Assembly: GCA_026120185.1 (NCBI GenBank)
Contig: JANUWF010001218.1
Coordinates: 1,860,001 to 1,924,000, forward strand
Source: Voacanga thouarsii
Taxonomy: Eukaryota; Streptophyta; Magnoliopsida; Gentianales; Apocynaceae
DNA: 64,000 nt
Reading direction: 5' to 3'
The notes beneath the pieces were generated by a model, which worked only from the letters and a program-made list of their open reading frames with translations, was not told where the DNA came from and made no database searches. Position 1 is the first letter of the stretch; each line of letters starts with the position of its first letter. Below are positions 23,040 through 34,919 of the stretch, one piece after another. Made by a program: the position numbers and the translations under genes.

Positions 23040-26000
23040 ATATAAAGAATATGCCTCGTTAAAACCTTACTAGATAAAACACAGTGAGAAAAAACATTGG
23101 TGAAGAAAAAAGAGTACACTATTCTATATGTCTACTTATTACTCTCCTTGATGAGGGGATTCCTTTAAATCTTTGAGCCGACGCATACCAATTTTATATC
23201 TCAACTTCTCAAATATTGCAGTCGGTAAACTTTTCGTGAAAGTATCTGCGAGGTTGTCACATGACCGAATTTATAGTACATCAATTTCACCTTTCTTCTA
23301 GAGTTTATGAGTAAAGAAGAATTTTGGTGAAATATGTTTTGTCCGATCTCATTTAATATATCCTCATCGTAATTGAATTATGCAAGCTGCATTGTCTTCA
23401 TAAAGAGGAATTGGAATATCTCCTATAGATAATAATCCACAACTTTCTCAAATATAATGAATCACTGATCTTAACCATACACATTCTCGGCTTACTTCAT
23501 GAATGGCTATAATTTCAGCATGATTTGAAGAAGTAACTGCTATAAATTGTTTTGTAGACCGCCATGATATAGCAGTATTTCAACATGTAAGTAGATAGTT
23601 TGTTTAAGAACGTGCTTTATGTGGATAAGATAAATAATCAGCATCTGCATAACCTATCAATGTTGAATTGGTTTTATTTGAATAAAATAATTCGAGATCA
23701 ATTGTACCTTAGAGATATCAAATGACTTGTTTAATTCTATTACAATGTCGTCGTGTTGGTGAAAAACTAAATCTTGCTAATAAATTGACAGCAAATGTAA
23801 TATCAGGTCATGTATTATTAGCCAGATATATTAATGCACCAATTGCACTGAGATATGGTACTTCAGGACCAAGGAGTTTTTCATTATTTTCTTGAGGTCG
23901 GAAAGGATCTTTATTCACATCTAATGACCAAACGATCATTGGAATACTCAATGGATATACTTTGTCCATGTAAAATCTTTTTAGAACTTTGATATATATG
24001 TTGATTGATGAATAAATGTTCCACTTTTCAGATGTTCAATTTGTAAACCAAGGCAAAATTTAGTTTTACCAAAATCCTTGATTTCGAATTCTCTTTTTAA
24101 ATAATCAATTATTTCTTGGAGCTCTTTTGGAGTTCCAATAAGATTAATATCATTAACATATATAGCTAATATCATAAATTTAGAACCAGATTTCTTAATA
24201 AAAATACATGGACATACCTGATTATTTTTAAATCTCGCTTTCAATAAATATTCACTGAGACGATTGAACCACATGCGCCCAAATTGCTTCAAGCCATATA
24301 ATGATTTCTGTAATTTGATGGAGTAATTTTCACGATGATAATGTTTATATGCTTTAGGCATGCGAAATCCTTCGGGAATTTTCATGTAAACATCATTTTC
24401 TAAATTTTCATACAAGTAAGCAGTGACAACATCTAATAGGTGCATATCTATTTTTTTCATGTACTGACAAACTGATAATATATCAGAATGTAATAGCATC
24501 AACAATAGGAGAATAAGTTTCATCATAATCAGTATTTGATTTTTGTGAAAAACCTTAGGCTACTAATCGTGTTTTATATCATACGATTTCATTATTTTCA
24601 TTGTGCTTTCACACAAATATTTATTTGTAGCCAATAGGTTTTACACTTTCCAGTGTTCGGACTGCAGGTCCAAAGATTTTACGTTTTGTCAGTGCATTTA
24701 ACTCCGATTGAATTGCATATTTCCATTGTATCCAATCTTTTCTATGCTGACATTCATCAACTGATATTTGTTCAGGATCATCATTATCCTGTATAATATC
24801 AAGTGATATATTGTATGCAAATATATTATCAATAATTGTTTTTATCCGATTCCAACTTCTATTGGAAGTGGTATAATTGAAGAAATTTCAATGTTACTTT
24901 TATCAACTTCTGGTTCTTTGTCATCAGTTCTCTCTTGGTCTTTATCATTCTTTTCTTCAAATTAATCATCTGGATCATTTAATTTTTTTTCTTTCGATGA
25001 TTTTTATCTTTAGAACCAAGAGATCGGCCACGCTTCTAGCGTGCTTTTGACTCAACAATTATAGGTATAATCTTTTATTCTGCTGAAACTTTAATTCGAA
25101 TATGAGCGTTCATAGTTGGAATATGCGATTTTGTTACTCTTCTGGAGACAATAAAAGCATCTGACATTTTATTTGCAATGTTTTGCAAATGAATTATCTT
25201 TTGAACTTCAAGGTCACACGCGATTGTGCATGGATCAAGATAATTTAATGATATTGTCCAAGCAAGATCTTTCTTATGCTATTTATGTTCTCCCCCTAAT
25301 TTTGGGAATAATGATTCATTAAAATAACAATCAATAAATCTTGCTATGAATACATCTCCTATTGGGGGTTCAACATACCTGATAATAGAGAGAGAATCAT
25401 ATCCAACGTATATCCCTTTTATTCTTTGAAGACCCATCTTTGTACGTTGGTTTGGTGCAATTGGAATATATACAGCACACCCAAAAATTCTTAAATGAGC
25501 AATATTTGGTTCTGAACCAAAAGCTAATTGCAAAGGAAAGAATTTATGATAACTAATTGGCCTTATATGTATAAGTACTGCAACATGTAAAATAGCATGT
25601 CCCTAGGCAGATGTTGGGAGATTTGTTTTCATTAATAATGGTCTAATAATTAATTGTAATCTTTTAATAAAAGATTCATCTAGACCATTTTGTGTATGAA
25701 CATGAGTTATAATATGTTAAACATTAATCCTAATTAACATCTAATATGCATAAAAAACATGTGATGAAAATTCACCAACATTATCCAAACGGAGATTTTT
25801 AATTTGATGGTTAGGAAATTGTACTCGTAATTTAATTATTTGAGCAAGTAATCTCACAAACGTCAGCGAGTAGATAATAAACACACATGTGACCATCGAG
25901 ATGATGCATCAATTAAGACCATAAAATATCTGAACGGTCCATATAGTGGATGAATATGTCCACAAGTATCTCCGTGAATTCATTCAAGAAATGTAGGACT

Positions 26001-26647
26001 TTCAATTCCTACTTTTACTGGTGATGATCTAATAATTAATTTTCCTAGGGAATATGCAGAGCATGAGAATTTTTTTAATGTCAATATCTTTTTATTTTTT
26101 AATGGATAACTATATGTATTCTCAATTATTCTTCTCATCATGGTAAATCTCGAATGATCCAACTAGTCATGTCAAATGCTAAAAGTAGTAGGATTAGTAA
26201 ACTTCTAATTTAAGAGATGATGAATTTCAGTTGTACATATATTTGTAAAATATAGGCCAGTAGAAAATATGGCAGTTTTTCTATTACATATTTCTTATCC
26301 AAATTAATTTGAGTAATATAAAAATACTCAATATCATTTTCCTCATTTGTTTCAACATGATACCCATTTCTGCGGATATCTTTAAAATTTAATAAATTTC
26401 TTCTAAATTTTGAGGAAAATAGTGCCTTATCAATAGTAATTGATGTTCCTTCAGACAACAATAAACTAACTCTTCCGGAGCCTTCAATTATATTTGTACT
26501 ACCGTTTATAGTATAAATATTTATTTCTCCCATTTTGAGATAAGAAAAATATTTCTCATTTTTTAGTATGGCATGTGTAATTCTACTATCAATAATACAT
26601 ACATTATCATTAACAATAGCCATCTGAATAAAAATATGTATATACAA
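23040..26647 (-). pseudogene. copia-1A pol: protease, integrase, RT, RNase H remnants
   Basis: Protease region 26647-26210 has DSRITH where DSGTTH is expected, so the catalytic loop is mutated. Integrase pieces lie at about 26160-25560, and its C-terminal part at 25533-25279 (HLRIFGCAVYIPIAPNQRTK). RT at about 24720-23981 has VVTAYLYENLENDVYMKIPE and SLYGLKQ. The catalytic YVDD is YVND. RNase H pieces at about 23900-23250 are scattered over frames (ADADYLSYPHKAR, SSNHAEI). Stops occur throughout. Homology to the better preserved copia-2 confirms the order. Confidence 0.9.
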
Positions 26648-26699
26648 ACGTAAATATTATTCTAATATAATGAAAATTCAAAAATATTAGAATGAGACA

Positions 26700-27790
26700 T
26701 TAGTTCTTCTGGACACTGTCATCACCAATTAAATGGTATCCTACCGTCTAGGTGTTCGAAAAAATCAGATACATTCATATGGGTAATATTGATATTAAGA
26801 TCTTCTGAATCAATGTCATCATCCTCAGTATCATTTACTGAATGTTGAGAAAAAATTGCTTCAACATTTTAATTTTTCTCTTTCAGTGAAGCTTGATATA
26901 ATTCCACTAAATATTTGGTCGTACGACAATTACGTGACCAATGACCTTTCATTCTACAACTATAACACTTATCTTCATAATTTTCTTCCATTTCTTTTTC
27001 TTTTCCCTTATTATCTTTTTTGTTCCACTTCAGGTGGCCAGTATTTCTCACAACTTGATTATTACTATAATAAAAAAAAATATCGAGCGTGTCCATGACC
27101 ATAACCACGATCACGGCCACGGCCACAACTACGACTACGATTATAACGATGGCTTTTGCTGGAGCCAACAACATTCACTTCTGTGAGTGCTGTTGAGTCA
27201 GTTGGTTTGGCTTCATGATTTTTCAATAATAACTCATTATTTTTCTCTACAATGAGGAGGGAAGTAATTAAATCTATAAATTTTGTATACCATTTTTCTC
27301 GATATTGTTACTATAGAAAAATATTCGAGGCATGAGAGGTAGAGAATGTCTTCTCCAACATATCTTCATCAATAATTTTTTCTCCGCATAATTTTAATTG
27401 AGATATAATTTTATACATCGCAGAGCTATATTCATTCACAGTTTTAAAATCTTGCAATCTCAAGTACAATCATTCATACCGTGCAATTAGTAGTATGACT
27501 ATTTTCAGGTGGTTAAATCTTTCTTTTAAATTTACCTACAGGACATATGGATCTTTTTCGGTAAGATATTCTATTTTCAAATTTTCATCAAGATGACGAC
27601 GGATAAAAATTAAAGTTTTGGCATTTTGTTGTGCAGATGCACTATTATTTTCTTGAATAGTTTCACTAAGGTCTTTAGTATTTAAATGCATTTCTGCATC
27701 AAAAACTCATGACATAAAATTTTTTTTAGAAATATTAAGGATTACAAATTCGAGTTTAGTAAAGTTAACCATTGGGATCAATAAATACGT
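26700..27790 (-). pseudogene. copia-1A gag remnant with zinc knuckle
   Basis: The open piece 27174-26869 carries the CCHC knuckle CYSCRMKGHWSRNC and then TTKYLVELYQASL. Upstream, in broken frames, are counterparts of the copia-2 gag start near 27770. Just before the knuckle is a low-complexity Val/Gly-type stretch (a decayed GRGRGRG region). Confidence 0.85.
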
Positions 27791-27874
27791 ATCTGCCTTC
27801 TGGCTTTTATAACGGTAGAGACTCATGCTTTAGTCTTCTAGCTTTTGCAACAGTAGAGACTCGTGCTAATAACG

Positions 27875-28177
27875 TGTTATGAAATTTTAGCTGTCAGAAT
27901 AAAATCTACACAATAAATCTCTAATTATTATTTGTACAAGAATTTCTTCAAACTTCTTTTCTTTCTTTTCTCTCACAATTTTCTATAACTATTCTCTCAT
28001 AAAATTATCTATCTTTCAAGCTTAGAAAGAGCTCTATTTATAGAGCTCTTATTAGTGAAATTTATCATCTTTCACTAATATGTATTAGTGGTGTCTCTAC
28101 TAACTCTTAATGGTGGATATCCATATCCACTAATGAAATTAGTAGAACTTCCACTAATTCACTAATAATTTACAACA
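27875..28177 (-). repeat. 5' LTR of copia-1A
   Basis: 303 bp. It contains a TATA box centred in a perfect inverted repeat with 11-bp arms (28027-28050). Confidence 0.92.
28027..28050. promoter_or_regulatory. TATA element inside a perfect inverted repeat (copia-1A)
   Basis: Arms AAGAGCTCTAT and ATAGAGCTCTT flank a 2-base centre, so TATAAAT-like words occur on both strands. The same design is present in the copia-2 LTRs. Confidence 0.75.
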
Positions 28178-28574
28178 TACACATGGTTTGTATGAAGTTA
28201 AAATTAACAGACTCTGTTGCAGAATTGATGGTTGGGACCTTTTTTTGTTTGAAAAATAGTTTAGGTAAAAGAAATTTAAAAAAATTGGTATTTTTCTATG
28301 ACAAACTAAATAGTTTTAAAATGAATTCTGCCAATTATTTCGATGTTAATAGAGAAACGCATCAAATGAAGCCAAATAAAGAAGTCAATAGGTCATGAAT
28401 TTATACATAAAATTTTCTTTTTGAGGAAAAAATATAGAGTTTGTACATACAAATTGGGCACTAAATTTGGTCTTAGAGTGTAAAGCAATAAAATTGATGG
28501 AAAATGATGAAAAAGATGACTAGTAAAGAATGTTTTGATGAAGTTGATTCCAACCTATTCGATGTTAGTTTTCC

Positions 28575-29230
28575 TTTTTCCAATTGATTTGTATGATGAA
28601 ATCACTTCAATCATATGGTATTTTTTGGAGGAACTCACATGGTTGGGGTAGTATTGCTAGGAAGAATTTGAAAAGTCTAAAATGGTGGGCCAAGTTAAAA
28701 TTTCGTGATATGGAAGGCTTTAATTTTGCATTATTTGCAAAGTAAGGTTGGAGGTTAATAGATTACACGTGTTGAAAGTTAGATATTTTCTTTACTCTTT
28801 CTTTTTGAAGGCATAAATGGATTTATAGTACAAAAATTTTAATATAGACTTGATTTGCGTGGATCATCAGCTTTAGAGGGTTATACTACCTATCATGCAA
28901 ATTATACGGTATAACTTTCTAAAATTATTGATTCATGTGAACCTGATCTATGTAAAAATTATCCTTTAGAGGATCTTTTATTTATGACTGTCATTTGTTG
29001 AGGTCGTGTTTCCTGTTGCAAGAGTTAAGGTGGTGTCCTGGAAGGACAGATAGATCATGGATACCAGATTCTTATGATTTTAAAACTTTTTCTTTTTTAT
29101 AGAAATCTTTTATTGGAAAATAACCTTAAGGTTTCTGTTTTAATTGATAGGGGCATACAACAACATGGAGAATAGGCTTGTTATAGAATTTATTCCTTTT
29201 GTTAGAATATATTTTTGTGATACGATATTA
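28575..29230 (+). pseudogene. L1-type LINE reverse transcriptase C-terminal remnant (unit A)
   Basis: Broken frames read like the end of plant LINE reverse transcriptase: the FQLP-CDEI-S-FWG region near 28580, WWAKLKFRDMEGFNFALFAK near 28680, VLKVRYF then FFLKA near 28770, LRWCPGRTDRSWIPD near 29030, and VS-LID near 29130. It recurs in unit B (45890-46515). The next expected domain (zf-RVT) is found only at 53805-54190, beyond the gypsy element. Confidence 0.8.
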
Positions 29231-29232
29231 AT

Positions 29233-29236
<4 letters not shown>

Positions 29237-29276
<40 letters not shown>
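29237..29276. repeat. (AT)n microsatellite
   Basis: About 20 AT units. In unit B the same site holds a compound (CA)n(TA)n. Confidence 0.9.
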
Positions 29277-29278
<2 letters not shown>

Positions 29279-30253
29279 AGTGGGAACAAGAGAAATGAAT
29301 AGATTTTCATCTTTAATCTTTCATAGTATCATAGCCATGTATCTCCAAATGCTAGTTCTCCAAACCCTTATATCTCTTTTCTTCTCTTATGGCAGCCGAT
29401 TATCCCTCTTCATTTCACCCTTTATTACAAATCTCATTCCATTGCATTCTTTCTAATCCTTTATGTTTGAACCTCCTCCTATTCTTTTCTTCCTCTTACT
29501 CTAAAAGATCATATCCATCACTATTGAACAATTGTCCCATTCTCAAATCAAGATCTTTTCAAAATCAAGGTGGAAAATGAACATATATCCGTTCTCAAAT
29601 CAATTTTTCTTTGAGATCATGGTGAAAGACACGCATAGATGCAAGGAATGATAACAGACACTATATGTCTCCAATATAATGATCTAAAAATATTCCAATG
29701 ATCCTCTTCCTTTTCCTCCCTCTCCTATTGCTCTTCTTCTTCTAGCACAACTATTTCTTTTCTTCTTTTTCTCCCCTCCCCATAACACTTCTTTTTCTTC
29801 CATTCTTCTTCCTTGCCTCATCTCTCTCCATACCGACATCTTCACTGAAAGACTTCCACATGCATTTTTCCTTGACTTCAAGGCAGGTTTGAGCATCCTC
29901 CTACCCCTAATCCAACTTAGGGAGTCTATTAGACTATATCTTTATGATATAATATTATATGTAATATAACATTATTTTACGTATCTTCTAAATATTATTT
30001 TGTTATATATCTTTGATCTTATATATCTTCCACATATTATTTTATGTTGTACAGATAGGTGGACAGATTTTCCACTTTAATCTGTTAAGTTCAATACCAA
30101 ATGTGGATATTATCCCAAGAATTTATTATATTGGCCTCTGCAAAGGGATAATATGTAATGCATCGCAAAAATTGAGAATTTTTACCGTGAAATAGGTACA
30201 CAAAGTTGGTATACATGAATTTTATGGAACAAGGTTCGGATTCTGTTGTTTCA
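29277..30253. other. Unidentified repeat segment shared by both units
   Basis: No gene is supported. It begins with TAGTATCATAGCCATG near 29326, which resembles a decayed copia leader (TAGTATCAGAGCCATG-type), then an ATG frame (29389, MAADYPSSFHP) and a long pyrimidine-rich run (29700-29850). The same segment is at 46585-47554. Confidence 0.5.
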
Positions 30254-30869
30254 TGATAATTGTTCATTATATGCATATTTTACATGTTATTTGTGCTTTA
30301 AAGTCTTTAGAATTTTCTATAGATTGCTACTTATCCCATTATTTTCTCCTTGTTTGATATATGTTGCAATTATTTGAAATTAAAGGTGGATTCAAGGATA
30401 GAAAGACTAACAAAGAGCTTTATTGAAGCTACACGTTGCCATGCAGGTCACACCACACATCACCATGCATCATTTGAGTTTCAAAAGTCAAGATACTGGA
30501 GATCACGGCGTCATGCACAATAACTTCAATGACAGAAATATCAAAACATCTGGTAGCCGATGGTGTCGGGTAGCTCAATGTTGACGTCGCCATGCATGAT
30601 TACAACACATATTTACAGTCAAGTCTTACAACGTCGTTTGAAGCCAAAACAAGTGAAGGAAAGCATGCATAGCAAGAGAGCTACTTGAAATACAATTGAG
30701 AGAATCCCTTGGAAACATTAAGAAGAGTTAGGAGAGAAGATGAAGGTAAGATCAGAGAAGAAGAGTATCCCAAAGAAAATTTAAAGTAGAAGAATGACAT
30801 TTGTCCATGATTTTTTTTTTTTTTTGGTCTATTTGATTTGGTGATGTTAATATTAGTTGGATTTAAATG
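30254..30869 (+). repeat. Gypsy LTR, first ~616 bp only, cut by the duplication junction
   Basis: It starts TGATAATTGTTCATTATATG and is collinear with the LTRs at 47555 and 52194. It stops at ATG (30867-30869), where unit B starts. It keeps the unoccupied site of the solo LTR (TTTGATATATGTTGCAA near 30354). Confidence 0.9.
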
Positions 30870-31350
30870 ATATCCGAATTTTGACATTGATTAAAATTTG
30901 CTAGTATAATGTATTTAATGCGTTCCATGGCGTTTCACGTTTTGTGTGGATGTATAGCCACCAGAACAAAGAATTCCTTTCCTTTGGCTTTCTCTGTCTG
31001 ATGGAAAGCTACAAATGAAGGCATCTTCCATTTTCTTTCTATGCGTTGTGGATTTATGGTGAACTTTGTATCCGTTGTAAAAAAATTGATCTTCGCAAAT
31101 GCAAAATGATTAAGGTTGCAATTGAAGATACGCAAAAAGGAAAGAAAACTTGCAATGTGACTTTGGGCTCATTGGATCCAAAGATGAGCAGAATTTGATT
31201 ATCTTGCCTCATTTATTTTAGTAACATTCTTTACATGCTGACAAGATAATTTATTAACTATCATTATTTGATTTTAAGTAAATGAAAGAATATTTTATAT
31301 TTTGCCTAAAACCATCCGTGACAAAATTATCTAAATGTATATTCTAAATG

Positions 31351-31920
31351 TCAAGAGGGGATTGAATTGTCCATATTGTTTTTTTAAGAATTTAAAAAAA
31401 AAAAAAAAACTTTTCAACTTCTTTAATGAATGGTATAGATTTTAGAATCATTCCACCTAAACTTTTTAATGGTTGATATTAGTTTGGTCGTTATGGGTAA
31501 AATAGTCATTGAACATATATAATATTATTTTTAATCAAAAAATTATGAAAAATATTTATAACTATTAATAATTATATTAGTAACTATACACTTTATTCTA
31601 TTATTAACTATTAATAACCATATTAATAACTCATAGAATGTCAAGAGGAGATTGAATTGTCCATATTATTTTTTTAAGAATTTTAAAAAAAAAATCTTTT
31701 CAACTTCTTTAATGAATGGTATAGATTTTAAAATCCTTCCGCCTAAACTTTTCAATTGTTGAGATTAGTTTGATTGTCATGGATAAAATAGTCATTGAAC
31801 ATGTATAATATTATTTTTAATAAAAAATTATGAAAATTATTTATAACTATTAATAACCATATTAATAATTATATACTTATTTATTCTATTATTAACTATT
31901 AATAATCATATTAATAACTC
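31351..31920 (+). repeat. Internal repeat of the Helitron, two close copies plus divergent ones
   Basis: TCAAGAGG(G/A)GATTGAATTG starts copies at 31351 and 31641 (period 290). Weaker copies begin near 32775 and 33150, recognisable from GGGATTAAATTAT-CAAGTAA and (C)ACCTAA-TTTTT-ATGGTTGA. Confidence 0.8.
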
Positions 31921-33540
31921 ATAGACAATAATACTAAAAAACCAATCATATTAATGAATTTGTCAAAATGCATAAAGAATTTGGACAATCTATAAAATAA
32001 AATTTCTGTTATAAATGTAATTAAAATACCAATGGGTTGCTTTTGAGTGAGTGGCAAAAAAGTCAGCATTTTAACATATATAAAATATAGAAATAAAAAA
32101 TAAAATACCACATAACAAAAAAAAAAAAAGGCATACTTAGTTCAACAAAGATTATAGAACATATGCACACACATATTCTGATGAGAAAAATTAATTATGA
32201 AAATTATTAAAAAATAAAGATACCATCATGACTTTAAGAGCCAAAAGAATTGTTTACAAAACAAGAACAGATGAGAAAGCAAAATAACAACAAAACTCAA
32301 GAAAAGAAGTCAAATACATAAAAAAAATACACAGACATATTTATAACATTAAAAAAGCAAAAATACCATCAATAAATTCACATGTCAACAATACTCAAAT
32401 AAAGACAAATGTTCCAGTTTAATATAATTTTATGACAAAAACATAACTAGAATAAATATAATTAGAATAACTCCATAAAAGAGATAACAGAAAGAAGAAA
32501 AATAGTGGACAGTAATTATATAAAATATTCTATAAATATTTATCAACCTACAACCGTGGTAACAAATATTTCTACTATTTTTGAGTTATTGTGACTTTTT
32601 GATTTCTTAGTTTGTCTATGAGTATATCTTCTTATTGTTAATTAGTTAGCTCATCTATTCTATCAGTTCATATTGGATTTGGATTTTTGTCATTTTTTAT
32701 CTAAGTTTCTTTTCTGTCTGTTACAGTTTTGTTTTTTTTTTTCTTGTTTTTTATTATCATTTTTTTATGGTTAAGTGAAAAGGCAATTAAATTATCCAAG
32801 TAAATTTTCAAAGCAATTTTTATTTTCTCTAATTAATGGTGTAGATCTATTAAAATATTTTTGTATTCTATTATGAATGATGTTAATCTAATCAATACTT
32901 CCACCTAACTTTTTTTATGGTTGAAATTAATTGGTCATCATGGATAAATTAGACATTTAACAATATTGTATAAAAATATATATGAGTATTATTATAATAT
33001 AAATGAGAAAGATAATTTATGAAAAACAATTAAACAGTTATATAAGAAAAATAAAAAGACACATTATTATTTCGTAATAATACAAGCTTACAAGTTTCAT
33101 TCTTTAATTTATTACACATTATTAATATTTTTGAAAAAACTAAAACCGAAGAGGGGATTAAATTATTCAAGTAATTTTTTCCCCCTATCTTCTCCAATTA
33201 ATTGTAAAATTTAGTAAAACCTTTTTGTATTATTTTATGGATGGTGTTAATCTCTTAAATAATCTCTTTAATATAATTTAAGAGTCAATAAAAAAAACGA
33301 AGAGACACATTATTATTTCATACAAACATAGGCCTACAAGTTTCATTCTTTAATTTATTACACATTATTACTGTTTGAAAAAATTTTCATTCTTTGATTT
33401 ATTCACGGAATGACATCTAGATGCATTGGCTTACTATTTTCTTGCATGTATTCTTCATTTAATTGAAACTAGAATTTTGGGTTTTCATTATTGATGATAA
33501 GATACATTTTTTTGTCTATGGATGCAAGTATGATAGGTAG

Positions 33541-33770
33541 AAGACAAAAATTGATGGTTTAGAAAACCAACTACATGAACTAAAGGTTGATAGATATGAA
33601 AATGAGAGGGATGTCAGATTTTTTTCAAGCTGTTAAAACTCTCAAATGCCTCTTTCCTGGTGTTCATGGTCACTTAACTCATCTTTGAGAGGCAACATAG
33701 AAGAAGTATAACTTTACTGTTACTAATGCAATGGGCACATCTATGATTGCAGTTGTAGTAGTTGATGATT
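33541..33770 (+). pseudogene. SMC1: Captured fragment of SMC1 (cohesin ATPase) inside the Helitron
   Basis: The frame gives LENQLHELKVDRYENERDVR, then after a 1-base shift in a T-run FFQAVKTLKCLFPGVHGHLT, then two stops and KKYNFTVTNAMG followed by AVVVVDD. This matches the end of the first coiled coil and the start of the hinge of plant SMC1, where the family reads ENERD, QAV-TLK-LFPGVHGR, QKKYN-AVT-AMG and AVVVED. SMC1 is a chromosome cohesion ATPase; this piece lacks both ATPase halves and is a dead passenger. Identification is from memory of the family, with high similarity over about 70 residues. Confidence 0.85.
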
Positions 33771-34894
33771 AACATATAGGGTGTCAAGATATCATACATA
33801 AATATTTAATTTGTCTATTCATATTCAACTTATTCTCTTTTTATTTTGGATTATCAACTTTTTTTTTATTTTATCTAATATAATTTTGAGAAATCTCTTC
33901 CATATATGTGATAACTCTTTGTTCTTTTCATTTTGGATACAACAAGATTGATGATCAGGATGCATTCCAACGTAATTTGTTATTTTCTTTTTGACTTTTT
34001 TCCCTCTTTTTGCGGGGATACATTTATGTAGATTTTATTTACTTATTTATTTATTTTTTGAGGAAGTTGGGATACCAAGTGATAATAATCATTTACAATA
34101 TAAGTTTTGCTTATCATTATCCTTTAATTTTGATGGAGGTAAGAAAGAAAGAAAAGAACTAAAACTAATTATTTCTATCTTATAATACTGTTTTATCTGT
34201 GATTGTACGTAAACAAATTTTGAGAAGGAACGAAGGCATAGAAAAGTAACTTATAATACTACTTTATCTATCTTATAATATTATTTTGTCTGTGATTGTA
34301 ATTCTTATTTTAACTGTAAGTCTACAATTTTAAGTACTTTTATCTAATTTTACGATTAACTTTGATAATTATTTTATTTATCACTTTTTAGTACAATATT
34401 ATATTAATCTCTCATTTTTTTTGTTTAATATTTATTGCTGCAGGAGATATTTGATAAAAAAAAAATCATAATTCATACAAATGCAAAAATTATATATTGA
34501 TTTTTGTAAATCGAAATAATATAACTTAAGAATAGTTTTTCTCACAAGTTTGAATTTTGTGTAATTTCTTTTCTCCACTATTTACAAATAAACACATATA
34601 GAAGATAATTGATTTATTATTTTTTAGATTGATTATTAAATCGAAGAAACATATACTTATTCGTTTTTTGATTATATCTCTAGATTAGTGACAATAATTA
34701 TAGAAAAATTCATAAAAGTATAGGGTGTCAATTGTTGATTTTTTTATATTTAAATGTATATCCTCCTTCAATAGCAGTTGTAATGTATGTGCATTAATCT
34801 TTGTTTTATATTCTCTAACTAATAATTTATTTATAAATTTTATTTATTTGTAGAAATTTGATAAATTTTATTTAATCGTCGGACAAAATCTTCG

Positions 34895-34919
34895 CACGTA
34901 GCGTGGAGGTGTCAACTAG
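34895..34919 (+). repeat. Helitron 3' hairpin and CTAG terminus
   Basis: A 4-bp stem (CACG/CGTG) with a 3-base loop sits 11 bases before CTAG. The stem is short and possibly eroded, but position and terminus are typical. Confidence 0.85.

Larger units (their letters stand above)
22725..28177 (-). mobile_element. Ty1/copia retrotransposon 'copia-1A', decayed
   Basis: LTRs at 22725-23019 (295 bp) and 27875-28177 (303 bp) start TG and end CA. The target duplication TACAC is perfect (22720-22724 and 28178-28182). A polypurine tract (AAGGGGGAG on the minus strand) abuts the 3' LTR at 23020. The inside order on the minus strand is gag, protease, integrase, RT, RNase H. It belongs to the same family as copia-2 and is the sister of copia-1B, which occupies the same site in unit B, so it predates the duplication. 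Confidence 0.93.
19646..30869. repeat. Tandem segmental duplication, unit A
   Basis: The sequence starting ATGATATCCG at 19646 recurs at 30867, and the two stay collinear: 19646-20103 with 30867-31329, and 20104 to about 22486 with 34920 to about 37311. The copia-1 site, LINE remnant and gypsy LTR start follow in both. Unit A ends inside a gypsy LTR at 30869, where unit B begins. It lacks the Helitron, copia-2 and solo LTR of unit B. Confidence 0.9.
31330..34919 (+). mobile_element. Helitron, 3590 bp, non-autonomous, unit B only
   Basis: It starts TC (31330-31331) and ends CTAG (34916-34919). Eleven bases before the end lies a small hairpin (CACG TAG CGTG, 34895-34905). It sits exactly between A and T: unit A at 20100-20110 reads AAATTATAAAAAAG, which is the sequence restored by removing 31330-34919. 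TC start, CTRR end, 3' hairpin and A/T insertion without duplication are the defining Helitron features. No Rep/helicase coding is present, so movement would need an autonomous relative. It contains an SMC1 gene fragment and repeated internal segments. Confidence 0.95.

Noticed and set aside
29684..29896. Basic 70-codon minus-strand frame, repeated at 46985-47197
   Set aside because: Conserved only because the segment is duplicated; composition comes from a pyrimidine-rich run.
31351..31920. Two 290-bp repeats considered as a direct-repeat array of CRISPR type
   Set aside because: Plant nuclear context, long period and AT-rich divergent units; it is an internal Helitron repeat.
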